In this document: one piece after another, positions 1 through 7,023 of the stretch
Numbering within the stretch: the first letter of the stretch is position 1
How the letters are laid out: every line of letters begins with the position of its first letter
NCBI RefSeq assembly: GCF_001830555.1
Contig: NZ_MIAM01000039.1
Coordinates: 25,867-58,618, forward strand
From: Sphingopyxis sp. RIFCSPHIGHO2_12_FULL_65_19
Lineage (GTDB): Bacteria; Pseudomonadota; Alphaproteobacteria; Sphingomonadales; Sphingomonadaceae
Reading direction: 5' to 3'
DNA length: 32,752 nt
The notes under the pieces: model-generated
The model's input: only the letters and a program-made list of their open reading frames with translations
What the model was told of the DNA's origin: nothing
Databases searched by the model: none
Position numbers and translations under genes: made by a program

Positions 1-1118
1 GTTTCGGGTGCGTCGGCCGCACTGCCAATGACGACCCCCAATTCCCCGGTCGACAGCCGCACCAGCGTCCCGGCAGGAAAAATGCCAAGGCTGTCGGCGA
101 AGCGGTCGAGCAGCGCGGCATCGAAATGCCCCGTCCAGCGCTGCATCCGGGTCAACGCATCGCACGGGCTCCACGCATCCTTATACGCCCGGTTCGACGT
201 CACGGCGTCATATACGTCGCAGATGGCGCCCATGCGCGCGGTCAGCGACAGCGCATCGCCCTCCAGGCAATCGGGATAGCCGGTTCCGTCGATCTTTTCA
301 TGGTGCCGCAGGCAAAGTTCCAGCGCGGCTTCGGGCGCGCCGGGCGAGTTGGTCAGCAGGCGATGCCCGGCGACCGGATGCGACCGCACCATGCGCATTT
401 CGCCCATCGACAGCGTGCCGGGCTTGTTCAGGATCGCGTCCGAAATCGCGACCTTGCCGACATCGTGCAACAGGCCCGCAACGCCCATATCCTCAACCTC
501 TTGCGCGTCCAGGCCCAAATGGCGCGCAAAATTGATCATCAGCGCACAGACCGCCACCGAATGAAGATAGGTATATTCGTCCTTGTCCTTCAGCCGGACA
601 AGGTTGATCAGCGCTTTGGAATCGCGCTCGATCGAGGCCCCGATCGACCGCGCCAGCGTTACCATGCGCCGCACTTCCACCGCACGCCCCAGCCGTGCAG
701 CCTCGAACATATCGACGACGGCCTCGCGTGTGCGTTCGATCACCCGCTTGGCGCGGCGACATTCGGCAGCGTGGCCGGGTCGGCGGCGGGGCTTGTCGCG
801 CGGCGCCCGCCCCGGCGCGGCAAAGGTCGCGGCGGAACGAAACGACATCGCATCGCCCCACGGCCGTTCGGCCGCCTTCGGCCGCTTGCGGTGCGGTTTT
901 GGCCGCTCTCCGGCGTCCTCGTGGTCGTCGCGCGGCGCCAGCCCGCGATCGGCGTCGATCACCACGCCCGCAATGTCCGAATTGCGGATTCGCAGCAGCT
1001 GTTCGCGGGTTTCGACACGGAAATAGCGGCGCCAGAACGGGTGATCGAACCACGACCCTTCAAAGGCGTGGATGAACATTCCGATCTCGACATCTTCGGC
1101 TTTGATTCGAACAAGCAT
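1..1118 (-). CDS. HD-GYP cyclic-di-GMP phosphodiesterase, C-terminus cut by window edge
   Basis: Reading the minus strand from ATG 1116-1118 gives 372 codons open to the window edge, so the C-terminus is missing. Residues 1-60 (MLVRIKAEDVEIGMFIHAF...) match the DUF3391 domain that often precedes HD-GYP domains. Residues 61-125 are a low-complexity Arg/Pro/Ala linker. The HD-GYP domain covers about 130-350: the HD pair is H218-D219 in LLHDVGKV, and the GYP signature is at 272-282 (HHEKIDGTGYP, with Lys where Arg is usual). By family knowledge such proteins hydrolyse c-di-GMP in the cytosol and lower its level, favouring motility over biofilm. No receiver domain or membrane segment is visible, so the input signal is unknown. 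It follows the ScfR-type regulator on the same strand after an 88-bp gap. Family call is strong; enzymatic activity is inferred. Confidence 0.9.
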   Translation of the reverse strand, partial: MLVRIKAEDVEIGMFIHAFEGSWFDHPFWRRYFRVETREQLLRIRNSDIAGVVIDADRGLAPRDDHEDAGERPKPHRKRPKAAERPWGDAMSFRSAATFAAPGRAPRDKPRRRPGHAAECRRAKRVIERTREAVVDMFEAARLGRAVEVRRMVTLARSIGASIERDSKALINLVRLKDKDEYTYLHSVAVCALMINFARHLGLDAQEVEDMGVAGLLHDVGKVAISDAILNKPGTLSMGEMRMVRSHPVAGHRLLTNSPGAPEAALELCLRHHEKIDGTGYPDCLEGDALSLTARMGAICDVYDAVTSNRAYKDAWSPCDALTRMQRWTGHFDAALLDRFADSLGIFPAGTLVRLSTGELGVVIGSAADAPE

Positions 1119-1162
1119 TTTCGGTCCCGTCGCGCTCCGTCACCGCGCCCGTTCCCAAATAC

Positions 1163-1180
1163 GGCACGATCAGTGCCAAT
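1163..1180 (-). promoter_or_regulatory. Possible sigma-54-like promoter or GGCAC/GTGCC dyad upstream of the HD-GYP gene
   Basis: On the minus strand TTGGCAC lies at 1179-1173 and GTGC just beyond it, with GG and GC separated by 10 nt, as in the sigma-54 -24/-12 layout. It sits about 45-60 nt before the ATG. The same bases form a plain dyad (GGCAC, TGATC, GTGCC), and the -12 box is GTGC instead of TTGC, so this is weak. Confidence 0.2.
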
Positions 1181-1206
1181 TTAAGCCAGTTGCCGCGAAA
1201 CCGGCG

Positions 1207-2595
1207 TCAATCGCCCGCGAAATCGAACGCACTCACCCCGCGCTCGCCCTCCCTGAAACGCAGCGGACGGCCAAGCGGCGGGGTCGATCGCTGGACGCAT
1301 CCGGTGCGGGTGCAGCGGCGACAGCCGAGTCCGATGGGGGTCGCAGGGCTGCGCATCAGGTCGATCCCCCGCGCGGCGATCAGTGAGGCGGCAACCTTGG
1401 CATCGACCCCGACGCACACTGCGAAGCGCGCGGGCGTGCCGCTGCCCGTCGCGCCCGGCGCGGCCACCGAGCGCGACTGGGTGAACCAGCGCGACCCGTC
1501 CTCCAGTTCGACCAGGTCGGCGACGACTTCGCCGGGGCGCGCAAAGGCTTCATGGACGCCCCATAGCGGACAGCGTGCGTCGCCATCGACAAGCGCCGAC
1601 TGGCTCGCGCCGGCATAGCGTTTGCTGCCCTGCCCCGCGCGATCAATCCGCAACATAAAGAAGGGCAACCCGCGCGCGCCGACACGCTGGAGCGTGGTCA
1701 GCCGATGCGCGACCTGTTCGTATCCCGCGCCAAAGCGCCGCTGGAGCAGCAGCAGATCGTAACCCGTCGCATCGCACGCTCTCAAGAAACGGCTATACGG
1801 CATCATCAGCGCCGCGGCGAAATATTGGATCAGGTGCCGCTCGAACAGGCGCGCCGCCGCACTCTCGGCAAATTCGGCGCCGACGACCAGCGCGTCAATC
1901 TCTGCCTTCGCCTCGATTTGCGCCAGCGCCGCCGCGGCGGCGAAGGTGCGCGAGGCGGGGCGCAGCAATTCGTTCAACATCAATTGCCGTGCGTGCCAGT
2001 CGAGCCAGCGGAGCCGGTCGGGCATCACGTCCGACGGCAGGATGCGGATGCCAAGCTGGTGCCGGGTGCGCAGCCGCTCCGAAATCGTGCCATAAAGATC
2101 GCCCCCGGCGAGGCGCAATTCATCGGCCAGTTCTTCGGCCTTCGCATCCAGATCGGCAAAATGGTTACGCCATTTCTCGATCGCGCGGCGCACCGCGGCC
2201 ACTTCGGGCGCGTCGCCGTCACTTTCGGTTGCCGCTTCGGGCGCCGCGTCGAACAATCGCGCGAACGCCGCCGCGGTCGCGGGCGCGGTCTGGAGCCACT
2301 CCTCGACCTCTTCCGCCCCGATCCCCAGGTCGGCAAAGCGCGGATCGGCCAGCCGCCGCCGCAGCCCCGCGGCGCCCCCCGGCACCTCGTCGCCGCCCAG
2401 CGTCGCGGCGTCGAACGCAAAGCGTTCGGCCAGCTTGACCAGCACGGTGGCGGAGAGCGGGCGTTGCCCATTCTCGATCAGATTGAGATAGCTGGGCGAA
2501 ATATCGAGCGCCTCGGCCATCGCGGCCTGGGTCATCCCCGCCTCGCGCCGCACCCGCCGCACCGCCGGCCCCGCAAACACGCGCCGCTCGCTCAT
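1207..2595 (-). CDS. ScfR/RamB-type XRE-family transcriptional regulator
   Basis: This is a 462-residue protein. It has an N-terminal XRE helix-turn-helix (about 10-68; core TQAAMAEALDISPSYLNLIE), a long central region of the IrrE-like kind without an HExxH zinc motif, and a C-terminal short-chain fatty acyl regulator domain. The latter ends with a Cys cluster, C425-x2-C428-x4-C433, followed by QRSTPP, a conserved trait of this family. Relatives such as RamB and PccR control acetate and propionate metabolism, including isocitrate lyase, and are thought to sense acyl-CoA-type signals. Here it is divergent from aceA, with only 137 bp between the start codons, so direct control of aceA and autoregulation are likely. 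The ATG lies directly beside a TTTGTAAC half-site at 2597-2604, which would let the protein block its own expression. The family is clear; the ligand is not visible in sequence. Confidence 0.88.
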   Translation of the reverse strand: MSERRVFAGPAVRRVRREAGMTQAAMAEALDISPSYLNLIENGQRPLSATVLVKLAERFAFDAATLGGDEVPGGAAGLRRRLADPRFADLGIGAEEVEEWLQTAPATAAAFARLFDAAPEAATESDGDAPEVAAVRRAIEKWRNHFADLDAKAEELADELRLAGGDLYGTISERLRTRHQLGIRILPSDVMPDRLRWLDWHARQLMLNELLRPASRTFAAAAALAQIEAKAEIDALVVGAEFAESAAARLFERHLIQYFAAALMMPYSRFLRACDATGYDLLLLQRRFGAGYEQVAHRLTTLQRVGARGLPFFMLRIDRAGQGSKRYAGASQSALVDGDARCPLWGVHEAFARPGEVVADLVELEDGSRWFTQSRSVAAPGATGSGTPARFAVCVGVDAKVAASLIAARGIDLMRSPATPIGLGCRRCTRTGCVQRSTPPLGRPLRFREGERGVSAFDFAGD

Positions 2596-2596
2596 A

Positions 2597-2669
2597 TTTG
2601 TAACTTTCTTTACAATGTTACACGCTAATTACCACGAACCGGCCGGTATTCACAAATATTATTGACAAA
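2597..2669. promoter_or_regulatory. Cluster of TTTGTNAA-like half-sites between the regulator and aceA
   Basis: Four related 8-mers occur here: TTTGTAAC (2597-2604, +), TTTACAAT (2609-2616, reading ATTGTAAA on -), TTCACAAA (2649-2656, TTTGTGAA on -) and TTGACAAA (2662-2669, TTTGTCAA on -). There is also a dyad, TGTAAC-N12-GTTACA (2599-2604 with 2617-2622). Known RamB-type operators contain TTTGCAAA-like cores, so this is the most likely binding region for the adjacent regulator. A perfect 10-bp palindrome ACCGGCCGGT lies at 2638-2647. Confidence 0.55.
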
Positions 2670-2732
2670 GCTTTTCACTTTCCGCGACACCTTCGCCAAC
2701 ATCCACCCATCACCTCTCACAAGGATACGACG

Positions 2733-4325
2733 ATGGGTTATCAGGAAGACATGGCGCAGGCAGGCCGCCTCATCCGCGACTACGACGGCACATGGGACGG
2801 CATCAGCGGCGAAAGCATCGCCCGCATGCGCGCCCAGAACAAGTTCAAGACCGGCCTCGACGTCGCCCGCTACACCGCGCGCATCATGCGCGCCGACATG
2901 GCCGCCTATGACGCCGATCCCGCCAACTACACCCAGTCCTTGGGCTGCTGGCACGGCTTCATCGCGCAGCAGAAGATGATCTCGATCAAGAAGCATTTCG
3001 GCACCGTCAAGGGCCGCTACATCTACCTCTCGGGCTGGATGATCGCCGCGCTGCGCAGCGAATTCGGCCCCCTTCCCGACCAGTCGATGCACGAAAAGAC
3101 CAGCGTTCCGGCGCTGATCGAGGAAATCTACACCTTCCTCCGCCAGGCCGACGCCCGCGAGTTGGGCATGCTGTTCCGCGACCTCGACGCCGCGCGCACC
3201 GAGGGCGACGAGCTGAAGGCCAAGCAGGTCCAGGCCGCGATCGACAACCATGAAACGCACGTCGTGCCGATCATCGCCGACATCGACGCGGGCTTCGGCA
3301 ATGCCGAGGCGACCTACCTGCTCGCCAAAAAGATGATCGAAGCCGGCGCCTGCGCGCTCCAGATCGAGAACCAGGTCTCGGACGAAAAACAGTGCGGCCA
3401 CCAGGACGGCAAGGTCACCGTGCCGCACGAGGATTTCATCGCGAAGATCCGCGCCTGCCGCTACGCCTTCATGGAGTTGGGGGTCGAGGACGGCATCATC
3501 GTGACCCGCACCGACAGCCTTGGCGCGGGCCTGACCAAGCAGATCGCCTTCTCGAAGGAGCCGGGCGACCTCGGCGACCGCTATAACAGCTTCCTCGACT
3601 GCGAAGAGGTCGACGGCGCAGGCAATCCTGGCGACGTCCTGATCAACCGCGACGGCAAGCTGATGCGGCCGAAGCGCCTGCCCTCGAACCTCTATCAGTT
3701 CCGTCCTGGAACCGGCGAGGATCGCTGCGTCATGGACTGCATCGCGTCTTTGCAGAACGGCGCCGACCTGCTGTGGATCGAAACCGAAAAGCCGCACATC
3801 GAACAGATCGCCGGCATGGTCGACCGCATCCGCGAAGTCGTGCCCAACGCGAAGCTTGCGTACAATAATTCGCCGAGCTTCAACTGGACGCTGAACTTCC
3901 GCCAGCAGGTCTATGATGCGTGGGAGCAGGAGGGCAAGGACGTCAGCGCCTATGACCGCGCCAAGCTGATGAGCGTCGATTATGACGGCACGCCGCTGGG
4001 CGACGAAGCCGACAACCGGATCCGTACCTTCCAGCGCGATTCGGCGAAGCGGGCGGGCATTTTCCACCACCTGATCACGCTGCCGACCTATCACACCGCG
4101 GCGTTGTCGACGGACAATCTCGCCAAGGAATATTTCGGTGACGAAGCGATGCTGGGTTACGTCAAGGGCGTCCAGCGCGCCGAGATCCGCCAAGGCATCG
4201 CCTGCGTGAAGCACCAGAATATGTCGGGCAGCGACATCGGCGACGACCACAAGGAATATTTCGCCGGCGAAGCGGCGCTGAAGGCCGCGGGCAAGGACAA
4301 CACGATGAACCAGTTCGCTGCGTAA
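2733..4325 (+). CDS. aceA: Isocitrate lyase
   Basis: This 530-residue cytosolic enzyme cleaves isocitrate to glyoxylate and succinate, the first step of the glyoxylate shunt used for growth on acetate, fatty acids or 3-hydroxybutyrate. A metal/substrate segment DIDAGFGN is at 183-190. The catalytic Cys is C221 in KQCGHQDGK; the longer, Pseudomonas-type class (about 530 residues) has KQCGH in place of the KKCGH of E. coli AceA, so this is normal. Other conserved pieces are TRTDSLGAGL and the NNSPSFNW segment in the C-terminal third. AAGGA at 2721-2725 lies 7 nt before the ATG. Malate synthase is not adjacent. The divergent ScfR/RamB-type gene and the half-sites upstream point to control by acetyl-CoA or propionyl-CoA supply. 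Two GC-rich hairpins follow the stop codon. Confidence 0.97.
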   Translation: MGYQEDMAQAGRLIRDYDGTWDGISGESIARMRAQNKFKTGLDVARYTARIMRADMAAYDADPANYTQSLGCWHGFIAQQKMISIKKHFGTVKGRYIYLSGWMIAALRSEFGPLPDQSMHEKTSVPALIEEIYTFLRQADARELGMLFRDLDAARTEGDELKAKQVQAAIDNHETHVVPIIADIDAGFGNAEATYLLAKKMIEAGACALQIENQVSDEKQCGHQDGKVTVPHEDFIAKIRACRYAFMELGVEDGIIVTRTDSLGAGLTKQIAFSKEPGDLGDRYNSFLDCEEVDGAGNPGDVLINRDGKLMRPKRLPSNLYQFRPGTGEDRCVMDCIASLQNGADLLWIETEKPHIEQIAGMVDRIREVVPNAKLAYNNSPSFNWTLNFRQQVYDAWEQEGKDVSAYDRAKLMSVDYDGTPLGDEADNRIRTFQRDSAKRAGIFHHLITLPTYHTAALSTDNLAKEYFGDEAMLGYVKGVQRAEIRQGIACVKHQNMSGSDIGDDHKEYFAGEAALKAAGKDNTMNQFAA

Positions 4326-4334
4326 CGAGATTGG

Positions 4335-4406
4335 CGCGGGGGACCCGTTGCAGCCCCCGCGTCTACCCTCTTGGCGCGGGGCGCCTTGCACAAATCGCCC
4401 CGCGCC
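4335..4406 (+). terminator. Tandem GC-rich hairpins after aceA
   Basis: The first hairpin has 8-bp arms, CGCGGGGG (4335-4342) and CCCCCGCG (4354-4361). The second has 11-bp arms, GGCGCGGGGCG (4373-4383) and CGCCCCGCGCC (4396-4406). Both begin with the direct repeat TTGGCGCGGGG (4331-4341 and 4371-4381). Neither is followed by a T run, so termination is plausible but not textbook. They sit between convergent aceA and terC. Confidence 0.5.
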
Positions 4407-4473
4407 TCCCGAGCTTTCCTGGGGAGGAAAGCCTGTCCGTCGGAAGCCGAAAGGCCTCCGGCGGACATTTTCG

Positions 4474-5457
4474 TCAAAGCGTCACTTTTTCCTCCTCGCG
4501 CGTCTTGACCAGCGACCAGATCACCCCGCCCGCGATCAGCGCGACCGTAACGCCAAGGCTGATCAGCGGCGGGAATTTGGCGCCGTCCAGCAGGAAATCG
4601 GCGACGAAGATCTTCGATCCGATGAACACAAGGACCAGCGCGAGCGCATATTTCAGGTAATGGAAACGATGCACCATCGCCGACAGCGCGAAATAGAGCG
4701 CGCGCAGGCCAAGGATCGCCATGATGTTCGAGGTGTAGACGATGAAGGTGTCCGTGGTGATCGCAAAGATCGCCGGGACGCTGTCAACCGCGAACACAAG
4801 GTCGGCAAGGTTGATCACGACAAGCGCAAGAAACAGCGGCGTTGCCGCCAGCACGATCTTGCCGGTCTTTGTATCGGGCACCCGAACGAAAAACTTCTCG
4901 CCGTGAAGTTCGCTGGTGATCGGCATCCGGCGCGACAACCATTTGACGACCGGATTACCGGCAACGTCCATCGGCTTTTCGCTCGCGAACAGCATCTTGA
5001 CGCCGGTGAACACCAGGAACGCCGCGAAGATGTAGAGCACCCAGCCATATTCGGTGACCAGCGCCGCGCCGCCTGCAATCATGATGCCGCGCAGCACGAT
5101 GACCGCGACGATACCCCACAAAAGCGCGCGATACTGGTAGCGCGGCGGGATCGCAAAGGTTGTGAAGATCAACGAGATGACAAAGATATTGTCGATCGAC
5201 AACGCCTTCTCGATGAAGAAGCCCGTGTAATATTGAAGACCGGCCTCACCGCCTTTCGCGGCCCACACCCACGCGCCGAACGTCGTGGCGATACCGATGT
5301 AGAGCGCCGAGAGCTTGAGGCTCTCGCCGATTCCCATCTCCTTGTTTTCCTTGTTCAGGATGCCAAGGTCGAACGCGGTAAGCGCGATGACGAGCGTCAG
5401 GAAGGCGAGCCAGAACCAAGCGGGGGTGCCCAGCCAGTCGGCAAACAGAAATTCCAT
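4474..5457 (-). CDS. TerC/Alx-family integral membrane protein
   Basis: This is a 327-residue polytopic protein with about nine hydrophobic segments. It carries the two conserved acidic motifs of the TerC family: FFIEKALSIDNIFV (about 80-93, D89) and NLADLVFAVDSVPAI (about 216-230, D219 and D225), plus D30 in the first segment. Family members are inner-membrane proteins linked to tellurite resistance and, for Alx and YkoY, to manganese export during co-translocational metalation. No other ter gene is nearby, so Mn2+ or metal homeostasis is a better guess than tellurite. AGGGA precedes the ATG by about 10 nt. Upstream on the same strand is DUF465, with a 16-bp hairpin in the 72-bp gap, which suggests leader control. 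The substrate is inferred from the family only. Confidence 0.9.
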   Translation of the reverse strand: MEFLFADWLGTPAWFWLAFLTLVIALTAFDLGILNKENKEMGIGESLKLSALYIGIATTFGAWVWAAKGGEAGLQYYTGFFIEKALSIDNIFVISLIFTTFAIPPRYQYRALLWGIVAVIVLRGIMIAGGAALVTEYGWVLYIFAAFLVFTGVKMLFASEKPMDVAGNPVVKWLSRRMPITSELHGEKFFVRVPDTKTGKIVLAATPLFLALVVINLADLVFAVDSVPAIFAITTDTFIVYTSNIMAILGLRALYFALSAMVHRFHYLKYALALVLVFIGSKIFVADFLLDGAKFPPLISLGVTVALIAGGVIWSLVKTREEEKVTL

Positions 5458-5477
5458 GATGATTGTCCCTGGATATG

Positions 5478-5513
5478 CCGAAAGCGCTGCCTTCGTTAAG
5501 GCAACGCTTTCGG
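5478..5513 (-). promoter_or_regulatory. 16-bp RNA hairpin just upstream of the TerC ribosome-binding site
   Basis: On the minus strand CCGAAAGCGTTGCCTT, loop AACG and AAGGCAGCGCTTTCGG form a 16-bp stem. The only non-Watson-Crick pair is a G.U wobble in the minus-strand RNA (C.A in plus-strand RNA), which supports function in the DUF465-terC transcript. There is no T tract, so it is not a standard terminator. It ends 20 nt before the terC ATG. Confidence 0.6.
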
Positions 5514-5529
5514 TTGTCGATTATTGGGG

Positions 5530-5724
5530 TTAGCGGGCGAACGCCGGGCGCAGCACAGGGCGCCGCGAAAGGTCCGCGAGTCGCTTTTTGACCGCCAGCT
5601 TCAGCGTTTTCAATCGCAGCAGGCGAAACGGATCGGCGCCGCGCCGCCGCACCTCGCGGCGTTCGGCGTCGTCGAGTTGGCGATGCAGCTCGGTCAGGCG
5701 GTAAAGATTGGGATTGAGCGTCAT
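5530..5724 (-). CDS. DUF465 (YdcH-like) small protein
   Basis: This is a 64-residue basic, helical protein. The C-terminal half, with the sequence LLRLKTLKLAVKKRLADL, matches the DUF465/YdcH pattern, a short two-helix family common in Proteobacteria and with no settled function. An ideal AGGAGG lies about 8 nt before the ATG. The stop is 72 bp upstream of terC on the same strand, and a hairpin separates them, so a shared transcript with regulated read-through is possible. Confidence 0.8.
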   Translation of the reverse strand: MTLNPNLYRLTELHRQLDDAERREVRRRGADPFRLLRLKTLKLAVKKRLADLSRRPVLRPAFAR

Positions 5725-5970
5725 AAAAGGCCTCCTGATTGATAAATCAAGCAGGTGACGCCGACGCCGGTCCCAGGAGTAGAGGGGAGATGGGCCAGAG
5801 CATCGGTGTCACCCGATGCGGTCCGACATCACGTGGCGGGAAAAATCCCGCCGACGCCAGAGGGGCCCGGCCCGCATGGTTTTTATTTAAGGCCGCAGCG
5901 TCGCTCTTTCAAGCCCCCGTCGCATCATGCTAGCCAAAGCGTGCGCATCCCGGCGCACAGGAGGCTTCGC
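5725..5970. other. Intergenic region between divergent DUF465 and crotonase, with two hairpins
   Basis: No credible gene was seen in these 246 bp. They hold two compact dyads: GCATCGG (5800-5806) with CCGATGC (5813-5819), and GGCGGGA (5835-5841), loop AAAA, TCCCGCC (5846-5852). The motif GCCGACGCC recurs near 5759 and 5850. The stretch could be a structured 5' leader of either gene, but it matches no riboswitch class I recognise. Confidence 0.3.
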
Positions 5971-6738
5971 ATGTCCGTGATCGTCGACCAGGATGGGCCG
6001 GTGACCATCGTCACCATCAATCGCCCCGCGCGCCGCAACGCCGTTGATCCGGCGACCGCGGTCGCCCTTCGCGATGCCTTCGCGGCCTTTGCCGCTGACG
6101 CCGGCGCGCGCGCTGCGATCCTGACAGGAAGCGACCGGCATTTCTGCGCTGGCTTCGACCTCCATGCCGTCGGCACATCGCACTATGACCCGGAGGGTCC
6201 CGGCCCGATGGGGCCGACCCGGATGCTGCTTGAAAAGCCAGTGATCGCCGCGATCGAGGGCCATGCGGTGGCGGGCGGGCTTGAACTCGCGCTTTGGTGC
6301 GACCTGCGCGTCGCGGCCGCCAGCGCGATATTCGGGGTCTATTGCCGCCGCTGGGGCGTGCCGCTCATCGACGGGGGCACCGTGCGGCTGCCGCGCATCG
6401 TCGGCCAGGGACGCGCGCTCGACATGATCCTCACTGGTCGCCCCGTTGCCGCCGAAGAGGCGCAACGCATCGGCCTTGCCGACCGCGTGGTCGCCGACGG
6501 CGAAGCGCTCGCGGCCGCGCTGGCACTGGCAAAGCAAATCGCTGCTTTCCCGCAAATCTGCATGAACAGCGACCGTTTGAGCGCATACCGTCAATGGGAC
6601 TTCGATATCGAGGGCGCACTCGCGCATGAAGCCCATGCAGGCGTCGTTCCCTTGCGCGAAGGGGCTGCGGCGGGCGCCAGGCGCTTTACCGAAGGGACGG
6701 GACGCGGCGGCAGTTTTGCGGCATTCAACGGCGACTGA
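5971..6738 (+). CDS. Enoyl-CoA hydratase/isomerase (crotonase) family protein
   Basis: This 255-residue protein begins at ATG 5971, preceded by CAGGAGG with good spacing; a longer in-frame reading exists upstream but has no comparable start. The crotonase fold signatures are HFCAGFDL (58-64) and IEGHAVAGGLELAL (95-108), which form the oxyanion hole and include E105, equivalent to the first catalytic Glu of enoyl-CoA hydratase. The second Glu is missing: aligning FGVYCRRWGVPLIDGGTVRL with the family places C125 there. The protein therefore may not be a standard hydratase and could act as an isomerase, hydrolase or another CoA-ester enzyme. It is cytosolic. It is monocistronic and convergent with the LuxR-type gene, with a repeat element in between. 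The family is certain; the reaction is open. Confidence 0.88.
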   Translation: MSVIVDQDGPVTIVTINRPARRNAVDPATAVALRDAFAAFAADAGARAAILTGSDRHFCAGFDLHAVGTSHYDPEGPGPMGPTRMLLEKPVIAAIEGHAVAGGLELALWCDLRVAAASAIFGVYCRRWGVPLIDGGTVRLPRIVGQGRALDMILTGRPVAAEEAQRIGLADRVVADGEALAAALALAKQIAAFPQICMNSDRLSAYRQWDFDIEGALAHEAHAGVVPLREGAAAGARRFTEGTGRGGSFAAFNGD

Positions 6739-6767
6739 CAATGGCGGGGTGGGAGCGGAGAAAAAGC

Positions 6768-6848
6768 TCGTCATCCCCGCGAAAGCGGCTGCTTACCGCG
6801 CCGTTCGGCTGGCTCATCGGCATGTTTCCGCTTTCGCAGGAATGACGA
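6768..6848. repeat. Long inverted repeat (REP-like) between convergent genes
   Basis: Arms of 21 nt lie at 6768-6788 (TCGTCATCCCCGCGAAAGCG...) and 6828-6848, separated by 39 nt. They differ at two positions, both C.A on plus-strand RNA and G.U on minus-strand RNA, so the minus transcript folds fully. The sequence resembles the CGTCATTCCCGCGAAGGCGGG repeat common in sphingomonad genomes. It could end the LuxR-type transcript. The rest of the 285-bp gap (6739-7023) shows only a small GTCCG/CGGAC dyad and no gene. Confidence 0.6.
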
Positions 6849-7023
6849 AATGTTGCGCTCGCACGCGTTCGTCATCGGTTAAAAACCCCAATCCATCATC
6901 CCAGCCTTGATCCAGGGGCCACGGCGCGCGCCCTTATCATCGATCGCAGACGCACGTCCGGGTGCCGAAAATTGGCCGAGGGCGTGTCCGGTGCGCGGAC
7001 GTCGTCTGCAACCTTGCAGGCTG

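Noticed and set aside
2662-2667. TTGACA as the -35 box of aceA
   Set aside because: No acceptable -10 box 16-18 bp downstream; the sequence fits better as one of the TTTGTNAA-like half-sites.
3390-3401. KQCGH in place of KKCGH in isocitrate lyase as a lost catalytic residue
   Set aside because: The roughly 530-residue class of the enzyme normally has KQCGH; the catalytic Cys is present.
2625-4391. 588-codon open frame antisense to aceA
   Set aside because: It is a shadow of high-GC codon bias: aceA on the other strand has full family motifs and a ribosome-binding site.
4474-5457. Tellurite-resistance operon
   Set aside because: Only a TerC-type protein is present; no other ter genes lie nearby, and lone TerC/Alx proteins are more often tied to metal homeostasis.
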